DNA from: JAJDZL01 sp965221175
GTDB lineage: Bacteria; Pseudomonadota; Gammaproteobacteria; Arenicellales; JAJDZL01
DNA: 64,000 nucleotides
NCBI GenBank assembly: GCA_965221175.1
Contig: OZ244867.1
Span: 1,240,001-1,304,000 of the forward strand
Reading direction: 5' to 3'
Positions 18,001-26,724 of this stretch are shown piece after piece (within the stretch, counting starts at the first letter, position 1; every line of letters starts with the position of its first letter). The position numbers and the translations under genes are program-made. The notes beneath the pieces were generated by a model that worked only from the letters and a program-made list of their open reading frames with translations, was not told where the DNA came from and searched no databases.

Positions 18001-18014
18001 CACACGGTAGCACA

Positions 18015-20384
18015 ATGTCAACTGTAAATCTAGCATCTGACTTCTCCAGGCAGGCTCGCGAACCTGGGCTCGCAAATTTCGGCATTGGCCAGGAACGTTA
18101 CACTGTCCGAGGCGGTGCACTAGTCGTTATTCCCCTTCTCGCTGGCGACACTGTTGAAATTGTCGATCCGGAAGGATTGCAGTGCGCACATATCGTTGCT
18201 TTCGATTCCAAGGGTGCAGTCTGTACCGGACAATTCTCCCATAGTACCGCTACAACTGGACAAAAGCTTGCGCAGATGCTGAAACGCAATACAAACGGCG
18301 CCTCCAAAATTCGGTCGAAACTAGAAGCATTCGATATGGATTTGGCAAATGCACAGACCGCTGTTTATCTCGAAGGAGAAACACTGCCGGGTGGCCGAGA
18401 AACACTAACCTGCAATACCGAATGCATCGTCATCATCGGTGCTCCTGGCGGACCAATGAAAGTGAATGAGCAGAACCCACCGACCGATCTGATCGTATGG
18501 GTTACTCGCAGTCATCCAAACCAGCACATTGCAAACGGCCTGCCAGATCCACTGGCAACCTCGCGTCAAGATTTCACAGTCAAAGCGGCAACTGCAGTGA
18601 GTTACGAAGTGAAGGCTGGCGAATACATTCAGATTCTCGATATAGACGGGCGCCAGTGTTCTGATTTCCAGTGCTTTGACTTAAAGTCTCTGGACAACGG
18701 CCTGGAACGCTGTCTTGATGCAACTGCAACCCGAACATTTACAGGTGCGGCGTATCCCAGTCCCGGTCTTGCCTCGAAATTTTTTGATGTCGATCTAGAA
18801 CCTGTCATTGAAGTGGTACAGGACACTTGCGGACGACACGACAGTTTTGGTTTCGCATGCACCAGCAAATACTATGATGACGCAGGGTATCCGGGCCACG
18901 TCAACTGTTCTGACAACTTCAATTATGCCCTCCAAGAATACCCTGTTTCTCCTAGAAAAGGGTGGATGGCAATCAATCTGTTCTTCAACACCTTCTTCGA
19001 TGACAGCTATCAGATTTATCTGGATGAACCCTGGTCCAGGCCGGGAGATTATGTGCTTATGCGTGCACTCAGAGATATGGTGTGCGTATCATCTTCATGC
19101 CCCGACGATATAGACGCGGCCAATGCCTGGAATCCAACTGATATCCAAGTGCGCGTATACGGTAGTAACGAGATGTTCAAACAGTCCATAGCAGTTCGAA
19201 AAACCACAGATGCGGATCCCACCATGACACAAGAAACTGGATTTCATTCTGAAACATCCAAATTAACTCGACACTTTGTCGAATACGCAGGATACTGGGT
19301 AGCGAATTCGTATACCAACCAAGGCGCAATTGAAGAATACTGGGCCTGCCGTCAAGGGGCGGTGATGATTGATCTTTCAGCACTGAGAAAATATGAGGTT
19401 GTAGGACCCGATGCAGAAATTCTTCTTCAGACTTGCGTGACGAGAGACATCAAGAAGCTTTCATCCGGACAGGTAACGTACACGGCGATGTGCAATCCAT
19501 CCGGCGGAATGATTGATGATGGCACGGTCTTTCGCATCGGCCAGAACAATTTTCGATGGGTTGGAGGATGTGATGGTTCTGGATTATGGCTGCGTCAGAA
19601 GGCCGAAGAACTGGGATTGAAAGCCTGGGTTAAAAATTCGACCGACCAGTTGGCCAATCTTCAGGTGCAGGGCCCCGAGAGCCGTAACATCCTAAAACAA
19701 GTGATCTGGACGCGGCCGGATCAGGCATCTGTTGAAGAACTGGAGTGGTTTCGATTTTCCATTGCCCGGATGTGCGACTCAACCGGCGTGCCAATTGTCA
19801 TTTCCCGTACTGGCTACACGGGTGAACTTGGCTATGAAATTTTCTGTCACCCTCGTGATGCTTCAAAAGTTTGGCGCATTATGTTGGAACAGGACATATC
19901 CACCGTTAAACCCATGGGGCTTGAAGCATTGGATATTCTTCGCATTGAAGCCGGGCTAATTTTTGCGGGCCAAGAATTTTGTGAGCAAACTGACCCATTT
20001 GAAGCCGGCATACCATTTACTGTTCCACTCAAATCGAAGACTGACAACTTTATCGGCCGCGATGCACTGGAAAAACGTAAGGCCAGTCCGCAACGCAAGT
20101 TGGTCGGCCTTGAGCTTGCCGGCCGGGAAGCTGCCGAATCTGGAGATGGCGTATTTGAGGGGCGCTACAAGGTCGGAGAAATTACAAGTTCAACCATTTC
20201 TCCCGTACTCGGAAAAACCATCGCGCTGTGTAGGATGAATATTGAGTACGCGGCTGACGGCACTGAAATAGAGATTGGCAAACTGGATCAACACCAAAAA
20301 CGGATTCCCGCGAAGGTTGTGCCATTACCTCACTTTGATCCGACAAAATCTCGAGTTCGAGGAATCTACCCGGAATCCGATTAG
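18015..20384 (+). CDS. tdm: Trimethylamine N-oxide demethylase (DUF1989-GcvT fusion)
   Basis: 789 residues, the length and domain order of Tdm: an N-terminal metal-binding part with two DUF1989-like repeats (about 1-400) and a C-terminal GcvT-like, tetrahydrofolate-binding part (about 410-789). Tdm splits TMAO into dimethylamine and formaldehyde, and the GcvT part can capture formaldehyde. Cysteines suited to bind zinc lie in DTCGRHD (Cys272) and CVSSSCPDD (Cys357, Cys362). The GcvT half has EYWACRQGAVMIDLS and SRTGYTGELGYE. The tmm gene 6 kb away, and the ABC importer that converges with it (stop codons overlap by 3-4 bases), match the tdm-transporter-tmm grouping known in methylotrophs. A related DUF1989 enzyme with another substrate cannot be excluded. 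Confidence 0.85.
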   Translation: MSTVNLASDFSRQAREPGLANFGIGQERYTVRGGALVVIPLLAGDTVEIVDPEGLQCAHIVAFDSKGAVCTGQFSHSTATTGQKLAQMLKRNTNGASKIRSKLEAFDMDLANAQTAVYLEGETLPGGRETLTCNTECIVIIGAPGGPMKVNEQNPPTDLIVWVTRSHPNQHIANGLPDPLATSRQDFTVKAATAVSYEVKAGEYIQILDIDGRQCSDFQCFDLKSLDNGLERCLDATATRTFTGAAYPSPGLASKFFDVDLEPVIEVVQDTCGRHDSFGFACTSKYYDDAGYPGHVNCSDNFNYALQEYPVSPRKGWMAINLFFNTFFDDSYQIYLDEPWSRPGDYVLMRALRDMVCVSSSCPDDIDAANAWNPTDIQVRVYGSNEMFKQSIAVRKTTDADPTMTQETGFHSETSKLTRHFVEYAGYWVANSYTNQGAIEEYWACRQGAVMIDLSALRKYEVVGPDAEILLQTCVTRDIKKLSSGQVTYTAMCNPSGGMIDDGTVFRIGQNNFRWVGGCDGSGLWLRQKAEELGLKAWVKNSTDQLANLQVQGPESRNILKQVIWTRPDQASVEELEWFRFSIARMCDSTGVPIVISRTGYTGELGYEIFCHPRDASKVWRIMLEQDISTVKPMGLEALDILRIEAGLIFAGQEFCEQTDPFEAGIPFTVPLKSKTDNFIGRDALEKRKASPQRKLVGLELAGREAAESGDGVFEGRYKVGEITSSTISPVLGKTIALCRMNIEYAADGTEIEIGKLDQHQKRIPAKVVPLPHFDPTKSRVRGIYPESD

Positions 20385-21088
20385 ATTCCGAGATAAGCCT
20401 TTTGGACGTGCTCGTTGTTGGAAAGGGCTTCGGCCTTGTCGTCTATGGTAATTCTGCCATTTTCCAACACATATCCGTAGTCAACCAGCTTCAATGCCAA
20501 ATCTGCATTCTGTTCGACAAGAATGACAGTAACACCCTGCTTGTTAATTTCCTGCAAAATTGCCCCGATTTCCTGAACAATCAAAGGCGCCAATCCTAGA
20601 GACGGCTCGTCAAGCAACAGAATCTTGGGACGCGACATCAAAGCACGCCCGATTGAAAGCATCTGCTGTTCACCACCGCTCAATGTTCTTGCCTGCTGAT
20701 TCTGCCTATCCTTTAGTACAGGAAAGTGTCGATACACTTCGTCAAGATCTTGATTGATTCGTTGCTGGTCTTTGTAGATAAACGCCCCAAGAAGCAGATT
20801 TTCCAATACCGAAAGGTCTTTGAAAATCCGTCGCCCTTCCGGGACGTGAGCAATTCCCATGGAAAGTAGCTTGTCCGCTGCAATGTTGTCAATTCTCTGA
20901 TCGTCCAATGTGACAGATCCGGCACTCGGTCTAACCAGTCCTGAAATGGCCCGCAGAGTCGTACTTTTTCCTGCACCATTGGAACCAATCAGTGTAATGA
21001 AAGCACCTGCGGATACACTAAAACTAATGCCTTTCAGCGCTGCAACATTTTGGTAATTGACTTTCAGGTCTGAAACTACCAGGTCCAT
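20381..21088 (-). CDS. Liv-type ABC transporter ATPase (LivF)
   Basis: 235 residues. Walker A GSNGAGKST, signature LSGGEQQM and Walker B ILLLDEPS, with the C-terminal ...VQKAYLGI ending that is typical of LivF. It energises import through LivH/LivM together with LivG. It is the last gene of a five-gene set (binding protein, two permeases, two ATPases). The substrate is probably a methylated amine or TMAO given the neighbouring tdm and tmm genes, rather than a branched-chain amino acid; this is inference. Confidence 0.9.
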   Translation of the reverse strand: MDLVVSDLKVNYQNVAALKGISFSVSAGAFITLIGSNGAGKSTTLRAISGLVRPSAGSVTLDDQRIDNIAADKLLSMGIAHVPEGRRIFKDLSVLENLLLGAFIYKDQQRINQDLDEVYRHFPVLKDRQNQQARTLSGGEQQMLSIGRALMSRPKILLLDEPSLGLAPLIVQEIGAILQEINKQGVTVILVEQNADLALKLVDYGYVLENGRITIDDKAEALSNNEHVQKAYLGI

Positions 21089-21099
21089 CGCGATAATTC

Positions 21100-21855
21100 C
21101 TAGCTGCCACCAAGATAGGCCTGAATCACATCAGGATTATTTCGCACCTGCTCCGGCGTTCCGTCATCCAGAACCGTGCCGAAATTCAATACAGTGAGGC
21201 GATCACACAATCCCATAATGGCGTTCATGTTGTGTTCGACCAATACAATCGTTATTCCGGTTTTTCGGACTCTCCGTGTGAGTTCCATCATGTGTCGGGT
21301 CTCTTCTGGATTCATGCCTGCAAATGGCTCATCCATCAGCAACAAACTGGGCTTTGATGCCAGTGCAATCGAGACTGCAAGAATTCGTTGATATCCAAGC
21401 GGGAGTGCCGCTGCCAACTGATTCTGTCGATCGGAGAGTCCCATGAACTCAATCACTTGGGTTGTTGCTTCAGAAGCGGCCTGCTGCTTTTCCTGATCCA
21501 GTCCCAAGAGCGCGGAGAAAATATCGGTGCGGGCTTCCTTATGCACACCGATCAGAACATTGTCGAAAACACTCAATTCCTGAAACAGCGTTGTTTCCTG
21601 AAAAGTGCGTGCGATTCCCATTGTGGCAATTGCCGATGGTTTCTGCCCTTTTATGCTTGAATTGCGGAACAGCACATCGCCCTCAGTTGGCGACATGAAT
21701 CCGGCAACAATCTTGAATGTAGTGCTTTTTCCTGCCCCATTCGGACCAATCAATCCATGAATATCACCATCTTTAACCTCGAAACTGACATCATTCACTG
21801 CGATCAAGCCACCAAACTGCTTGACCAGGTTCTTGACTTCGAGGATCGGCATCAT
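21100..21855 (-). CDS. Liv-type ABC transporter ATPase (LivG)
   Basis: 251 residues. Walker A GPNGAGKST and Walker B LLLMDEPFAGMNPEE are clear; the signature region is GYQRILAVSIAL rather than the canonical LSGGQ, which is a deviation worth noting although LivG proteins often vary there. Starts with ATGATG overlapping the LivM stop codon, so it is translationally coupled; LivF begins 11 nt after its TAG stop. Confidence 0.9.
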   Translation of the reverse strand: MMPILEVKNLVKQFGGLIAVNDVSFEVKDGDIHGLIGPNGAGKSTTFKIVAGFMSPTEGDVLFRNSSIKGQKPSAIATMGIARTFQETTLFQELSVFDNVLIGVHKEARTDIFSALLGLDQEKQQAASEATTQVIEFMGLSDRQNQLAAALPLGYQRILAVSIALASKPSLLLMDEPFAGMNPEETRHMMELTRRVRKTGITIVLVEHNMNAIMGLCDRLTVLNFGTVLDDGTPEQVRNNPDVIQAYLGGS

Positions 21856-22820
21856 GTCATCTTCCTGTATCTCATCTGCCGCAGACTTCTTAACTTCTGC
21901 GGGATGCTTTCCATCCCTCCTGGCAGATACAGAATAAAAATGATCAAGGTGGCACCATAGATTGCCGGTCGAAGCTGTGCAATTTCACGGAACAGTTCAT
22001 TCAGAATTGATAGCACAACCGCACCCACTATACCGCCATAAATGGTTCTGTAACCGCCCACGATCACCCAGATCAAGATAAACACCATAAAGCCGATATC
22101 AAATTGCTTTGGAGCTACCGTTCCTATGTAGTGCACCTTGAGCGCGCCCGCCAAACCAACGAACAACGAACCGGTTATGAACGCGAGTGACCGATAGTTC
22201 CAAGTATTCACCCCGACGGATTCGGCCAGCACGCCTTTCCAGTGAACTGCATGCAGGGTCAATCCAATTCTGGATTTCTCGATTCGATAGAGCAGGAATA
22301 CGCAGACACTAACGATGACAAGAACAAGATAGAAGTACGGGATTGGTTCAAGAAAATCGATGTTTAAGAGCTCCGGTGATGGAATCGCACTGATTCCTCC
22401 CGAACCACCGAACGGCTGGATAAACTGGATCCAGCATAGTCGAATGGCTTCACCCGCCGCAAATGAGCCGATCAGGAAATAGAACTGCGTCATGCGAAAC
22501 AGCGGATAACTCAGCAAAGCAGCCATTGTTCCTGCGGCAAGACCTGCAAGCGGAAGCGTAATCCAAAAGGATATGTCGAAGTTTTTACTTAGAATCGCAC
22601 TTGTATATGCGCCAACACCCATCATGACGGCGTGAATCAGTGACCATTCGCCAGTAAGTGTAACCAGCCTGTAGCTCACAACCACCAGAATGTTGATGGT
22701 GAGAAAAATTAGAAAATCCTGCTGATGGTATTTGAGGAAGTGCGGAAGAACAATGAGAACCGCAAACAGTGCACTCAGTGCGACAACAGTCTTTAGATTG
22801 GTTGAGTAAACCCTATTCAC
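21852..22820 (-). CDS. Liv-type ABC transporter permease (LivM)
   Basis: 322 residues with eight to ten hydrophobic segments. The segment GEWSLIHAVMMGVGAYTSAIL is the LivM counterpart of the LivH N-terminal motif, and GVNTWNYRSLAFITGSLFVGLAGAL is the conserved cytoplasmic coupling region. It begins with GTG and overlaps the livH stop by 8 nt. It pairs with LivH to form the membrane channel. Confidence 0.9.
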   Translation of the reverse strand: MNRVYSTNLKTVVALSALFAVLIVLPHFLKYHQQDFLIFLTINILVVVSYRLVTLTGEWSLIHAVMMGVGAYTSAILSKNFDISFWITLPLAGLAAGTMAALLSYPLFRMTQFYFLIGSFAAGEAIRLCWIQFIQPFGGSGGISAIPSPELLNIDFLEPIPYFYLVLVIVSVCVFLLYRIEKSRIGLTLHAVHWKGVLAESVGVNTWNYRSLAFITGSLFVGLAGALKVHYIGTVAPKQFDIGFMVFILIWVIVGGYRTIYGGIVGAVVLSILNELFREIAQLRPAIYGATLIIFILYLPGGMESIPQKLRSLRQMRYRKMT

Positions 22821-23682
22821 TGATCTTCTGCCCCATGATTCCAGTCGGACGTACGATCAGTATCAAAACCATGATCAGTAGTCCCGATATGGTAGCAATC
22901 GTACCGCTGAAGTATGTTGTAACAAAGGTATGGAATAACGCATAGAGTACGGATGCAATAACAGCTCCTGGTAAGCTTCCGATTCCGCCGACGATCGTTA
23001 CGATAAAAGCGGTAATTATGACGTTGTGTCCCATGTGCGGGTTTATATTAGTCAGCGGTGCAATCAAAGCACCCGCCAGACCCGCCATAGCCGCACCGAC
23101 TCCGATTGCAATCATTGAAATTCGTACTGAACTGATTCCTTGCAGAGCTGCCGCTTCTCGGTCCTGTGAAACTGCACGCAAAGCCCAGCCCAGTCTAGTT
23201 CTAGTAAGAAAGTACCACAAAACGACGAGCGCTGCGATGGAAACAGTAATGCTGAACAGCCGCTGATAGGGAATTCGAATCGAATCCTGAATGATCATCG
23301 TACCTTCAAACGGTGGAGGAACCTGTTTGGAAGGACCTTCACCACCGAGAAACGAGGCAATAACCTGCAAAATGAACAACACCCCGATCGAACAAATCAG
23401 TCCGCCCAGTGGGTCGTTGACCATGGGACGAAACAGGAACCGCTCCATCAGTAGGCCGATGCCAGCAACTAAGACAATTGCGAGAACAACCGTGAGTAGG
23501 TAAGGCACGTGGTTTTGCGCATGGACATACCATACGGTGTAAGCACCAATCATGACCAGCTCGCCATGTGCGAAGTTTACAACTCGCATCACACCGAAAA
23601 CCAGTACGAGACCGATTGCCGCCAAAGCGTAAAATCCGCTCTGAATGATTCCATTCACAATGGTTTGGATCAACAGGTCCAA
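22813..23682 (-). CDS. Liv-type ABC transporter permease (LivH)
   Basis: 289 residues, about eight membrane segments. The N-terminal block LVFGVMRVVNFAHGELVMIGAY is diagnostic for LivH permeases, and the segment RAVSQDREAAALQGI contacts the ATPases. The frame starts with TTG; GAGAGAAG just upstream may serve as ribosome binding site. An 87-nt gap with a terminator-like hairpin separates it from the binding-protein gene. Confidence 0.9.
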   Translation of the reverse strand: MDLLIQTIVNGIIQSGFYALAAIGLVLVFGVMRVVNFAHGELVMIGAYTVWYVHAQNHVPYLLTVVLAIVLVAGIGLLMERFLFRPMVNDPLGGLICSIGVLFILQVIASFLGGEGPSKQVPPPFEGTMIIQDSIRIPYQRLFSITVSIAALVVLWYFLTRTRLGWALRAVSQDREAAALQGISSVRISMIAIGVGAAMAGLAGALIAPLTNINPHMGHNVIITAFIVTIVGGIGSLPGAVIASVLYALFHTFVTTYFSGTIATISGLLIMVLILIVRPTGIMGQKISE

Positions 23683-23717
23683 TAGACTTCTCTCAAACTA
23701 GAAAGTTTTCCAATACG

Positions 23718-23750
23718 AAAAAAAGGGGAGAGAATACAGTTCCCTCCCCC
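23718..23750 (-). terminator. Terminator/attenuator between binding-protein and permease genes
   Basis: On the minus strand a G-rich arm and its complement (ggggag / ctcccc, extended by gaa/ttc) form a hairpin followed by seven T. It lies 20 nt after the binding-protein stop and 36 nt before the livH start, where partial termination would lower permease relative to binding protein. Confidence 0.7.
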
Positions 23751-23769
23751 TTCTCGTTCGCCGCAGAAA

Positions 23770-25050
23770 TTACACGGTTCGCAGACCCAATTCTTTCATG
23801 TGTTTGATCAGGGTGTCATTGTTCGCGTCCAGCCATGCAGCGAGATCGCCGTATTCCTGAATTCGAGCCCTTCCATCCTGAACTACGACAACTGGCCAAC
23901 GTCCGACCAGAACGTTGTCAAGCCCCCATAATTGGCTGCCCCACCAGTTTCCGCCACCAAAGACGAAGTCCTGAGCGTTGCCAGTCATTTGTGCAATTAC
24001 ATCTTCTGAATCAACACTACCGGCAGCTTTGGCATTTTCCAGCCAGTTCAGCAGTTTGACGGGATATTCCCAGGCAACCGCAGACCAGTCATTTGGATGA
24101 TCTTTGCGGAACGCCGCATCGAATCCCGCTGGGTCAGGAAAACTAATGCCTTCCTCTAGCAGGGCTGGATCATCAAAATCCGGGAACTGAAAAATTGTAC
24201 CATTGACGAAATCAACGCTGGTTTTTGCAATGATCTCGTCATAGTAGTCTAGTGTGCAAGAAATGACTTTGCCTTCAAATCCTTGATGGTATAACTGTTC
24301 CATGATCGGTGTGACATAGAAACTTGTCGCCATACAGAAAATGTCAGGATTCTTCGCCAGAACGGAACTGACGATTGGCGCAAAGTCTGTAACATCAAAT
24401 CCGTGCAGGTTGGTGTCAATTACGTCAATACCGGCCACTTCAAAAGCTGCATTGTAGGTTGCGGTAGACTGCAGACCATATTCAGCATCGTTGTTCGTGA
24501 CAATGACAGCCGTCTTCGCATCCGGAAAATTTCTAGCCAGATATTCAACACCGGTTACGTTGTACAACGGGTGTGATTCACAAGTCGCAACAAGGTAGTT
24601 TGAATCCGGCGTGATGTCGCTTGGCAACAATGTCGTGGAGAGCACATTCTTACGGGTAGTCCAGGGGAGTATTGCACCGACAGTCGCACCACCAAGCATC
24701 ATTACCATTTTTGCATCATCTTCCAACGTCAATTTCTTCATGCCTTGAATCGCTGCCTCGGTATCGTATGCATGATCATAGGTTGCAATGTTGATGTCAT
24801 AGGTTTCACCGCCAATCGTAACGCCGCCTGCGGCATTTATATTATTGGCGATAATTTCACAACCATAGAATCCGGGCAGCCCCCAAGGAGCCAAATCACC
24901 GGTCATTGGAATGTTCATGCCAACGGTCAACATTTTGTTGGCAGAGAAAGCGCGGCTCGGAATAATTCCTGCTGCTGTCGCCGTAGTAGCCCCTGCAGCA
25001 ACTTGTTTAAGAAACTTGCGTCTTGAGGTTCGCATTACTTTGTTTTCCAT
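23770..25050 (-). CDS. Periplasmic substrate-binding protein of the Liv-type importer
   Basis: 426 residues of the type I periplasmic binding protein fold used by LivK and amide/urea-binding proteins. The N-terminus has a twin-arginine-like signal (TSRRKFLKQVAAGATTATAAG), so export by Tat is likely. GGAGGA lies at 7-8 nt before the ATG. It starts the transporter operon. In methylotrophs carrying tdm and tmm, a transporter of this class is encoded beside them, so TMAO or a methylamine is the favoured ligand; amides or urea remain possible. Confidence 0.85.
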   Translation of the reverse strand: MENKVMRTSRRKFLKQVAAGATTATAAGIIPSRAFSANKMLTVGMNIPMTGDLAPWGLPGFYGCEIIANNINAAGGVTIGGETYDINIATYDHAYDTEAAIQGMKKLTLEDDAKMVMMLGGATVGAILPWTTRKNVLSTTLLPSDITPDSNYLVATCESHPLYNVTGVEYLARNFPDAKTAVIVTNNDAEYGLQSTATYNAAFEVAGIDVIDTNLHGFDVTDFAPIVSSVLAKNPDIFCMATSFYVTPIMEQLYHQGFEGKVISCTLDYYDEIIAKTSVDFVNGTIFQFPDFDDPALLEEGISFPDPAGFDAAFRKDHPNDWSAVAWEYPVKLLNWLENAKAAGSVDSEDVIAQMTGNAQDFVFGGGNWWGSQLWGLDNVLVGRWPVVVVQDGRARIQEYGDLAAWLDANNDTLIKHMKELGLRTV

Positions 25051-25338
25051 GTATATCCTCCTTCCGAATAATCACGAAATTAACAGGTTTGTGCGTTTGT
25101 TCAATCGTTAATAGCAAACTAAAATCTGTTGAACATAATTCCAAATACTGGTGATCGAACTTCTGAACAAACCCAAAAAAAATATTATTTGTAGCTAATC
25201 CAATAAAATTACTTCAACTGATAGTATAAACATAAACCGTAATGGGTTAGATTGTCAAGAATTAATGTTGTTCAATTTGAAAAAACACTGAAATTGAATG
25301 CAATTTATTCTAGAACCGTACGCTTCTGTTCGGGTACT

Positions 25339-26457
25339 TTAGTTGAATTCCGTTCCACCCTTTCGCAATAGATAATTCTCTGATATGCTTTTGAGAATGA
25401 CTCGACCGAGTGTGCCATCCCATCTTTCCTTTGCCGGACGGATTACTACTCCTTCACGTACGTGAGAATCTGTTCCAGAAACAGTCTCTCTTCCGTCGGT
25501 ATACTCCTGTACAACTTCTTTGCTGTACGCACCTTTGTAAAGTTGTGGAACCGAATTAATTTTCCAACACTCGGATACTTTGCCTAACAAGCTGGAATCG
25601 AGGAATTCCCCACGCCCTGGAATCCCGACATATACATCAAACAGATGTACTGTCGGTTTCAGGGTTCCGTATTGTAAATCCTGGATTCCACGTCCGACAA
25701 TTTCACCCAGAGCATAGATGGCAAGCTCCTCTTCGCCCGAAGTGCTGGACAGGGCGTCATACTCCCTTTTTAGACAATCCATAATGCTCATTCCGGAAGG
25801 ATTCGCCTGCTTAGCTGCTTTCACATACACATTTCCGGCGTTGTTCACTTCGTTATCCTTGAACATCAACCCCTTTGCACCGAACCCCTTCGATGAAATT
25901 ACTGCACCGACTTGATGATGCCAGCCAGCGAACAGAAGCGTTCCATGAAGTTTTTCAGTAATGACTACTTCCTCACCTTCCTCAAATACATCGGGAAACT
26001 TCTTCAAATTTTCAATATCGTATTTAAGAGTTGACCCCTTAGCATTGCAAACCTCTCCTTCCATATGCATTGGGATGCGAGGCTCAAAATTTTTAATTCC
26101 CATCAACCGAGTCACATCCAATCCCACAGAATTATCGGTAAACTCCATAGATGGAAATCTCTTACGAATTCGTTCCAAGCTATAAATCAGACCTTGCGAC
26201 AACACTCCTCGCAGTTTTATCGCTTTCACTCGATTCTTTTTGGAGCCCGATAATTTTCCGACCAATCCCATGTCCTCTATCAGCCAATCCGGCAGAATAG
26301 ACTGTTCCGGAATGTAAGCGACCTCATCCCCTGGTGAATGCATTCTCTTGACAGAAATCACGTTGTAGTCGCCTATTTTGCAAATATCTAGACGGTCAGC
26401 ATTGGGATGATCCACGACCGAGTTCAGTTTTACTATTTTCACTTCAAAGTCAGCCAC
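25339..26457 (-). CDS. RNA ligase, DRB0094 (DraRnl/Rnl5) family
   Basis: 372 residues. An N-terminal OB-fold-like part (about 1-130, beginning FEVKIVKLNSVVDHPNADRLD) precedes a nucleotidyltransferase part. Motif I is EKLHGT (lysine near residue 168 takes AMP), motif IV is REGVVIRP and motif V is RVILKSIS. This architecture is that of the Deinococcus radiodurans RNA ligase family, which seals nicks with a 3'-terminal ribonucleotide. GGAGG lies upstream of the ATG. Why it sits between a methylamine importer and tmm is unclear; it may be an independent gene. It is divergent from tmm. Confidence 0.85.
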   Translation of the reverse strand: MADFEVKIVKLNSVVDHPNADRLDICKIGDYNVISVKRMHSPGDEVAYIPEQSILPDWLIEDMGLVGKLSGSKKNRVKAIKLRGVLSQGLIYSLERIRKRFPSMEFTDNSVGLDVTRLMGIKNFEPRIPMHMEGEVCNAKGSTLKYDIENLKKFPDVFEEGEEVVITEKLHGTLLFAGWHHQVGAVISSKGFGAKGLMFKDNEVNNAGNVYVKAAKQANPSGMSIMDCLKREYDALSSTSGEEELAIYALGEIVGRGIQDLQYGTLKPTVHLFDVYVGIPGRGEFLDSSLLGKVSECWKINSVPQLYKGAYSKEVVQEYTDGRETVSGTDSHVREGVVIRPAKERWDGTLGRVILKSISENYLLRKGGTEFN

Positions 26458-26724
26458 ATCAATTTTGCCCTCCCAGGCACGTTGCTTTACAAGCTTTAAA
26501 ATTTTTCACGTATGGTGGCGGATAAATTTTCAATCTTGAACAAAAACTCAGAATCAATGAGATGCAATTAATGTTCTGGATGCAAATTCTGGAATCTGAA
26601 GGAGATACAGAATCTTGGAGTTGCTTCAACTATTACTATAATGATTGAAGCGATACCAAGAATTTTGCGAAAAATTCTTTGCTGAATTGCAAATATCAAC
26701 GATAGAAACAAAGGGAGTAGATTT

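Noticed and set aside
17834..18014. Glycine-type riboswitch upstream of the GcvT-like tdm gene
   Set aside because: No paired glycine-aptamer core could be found; the region is short and AT-rich with a promoter-like end.
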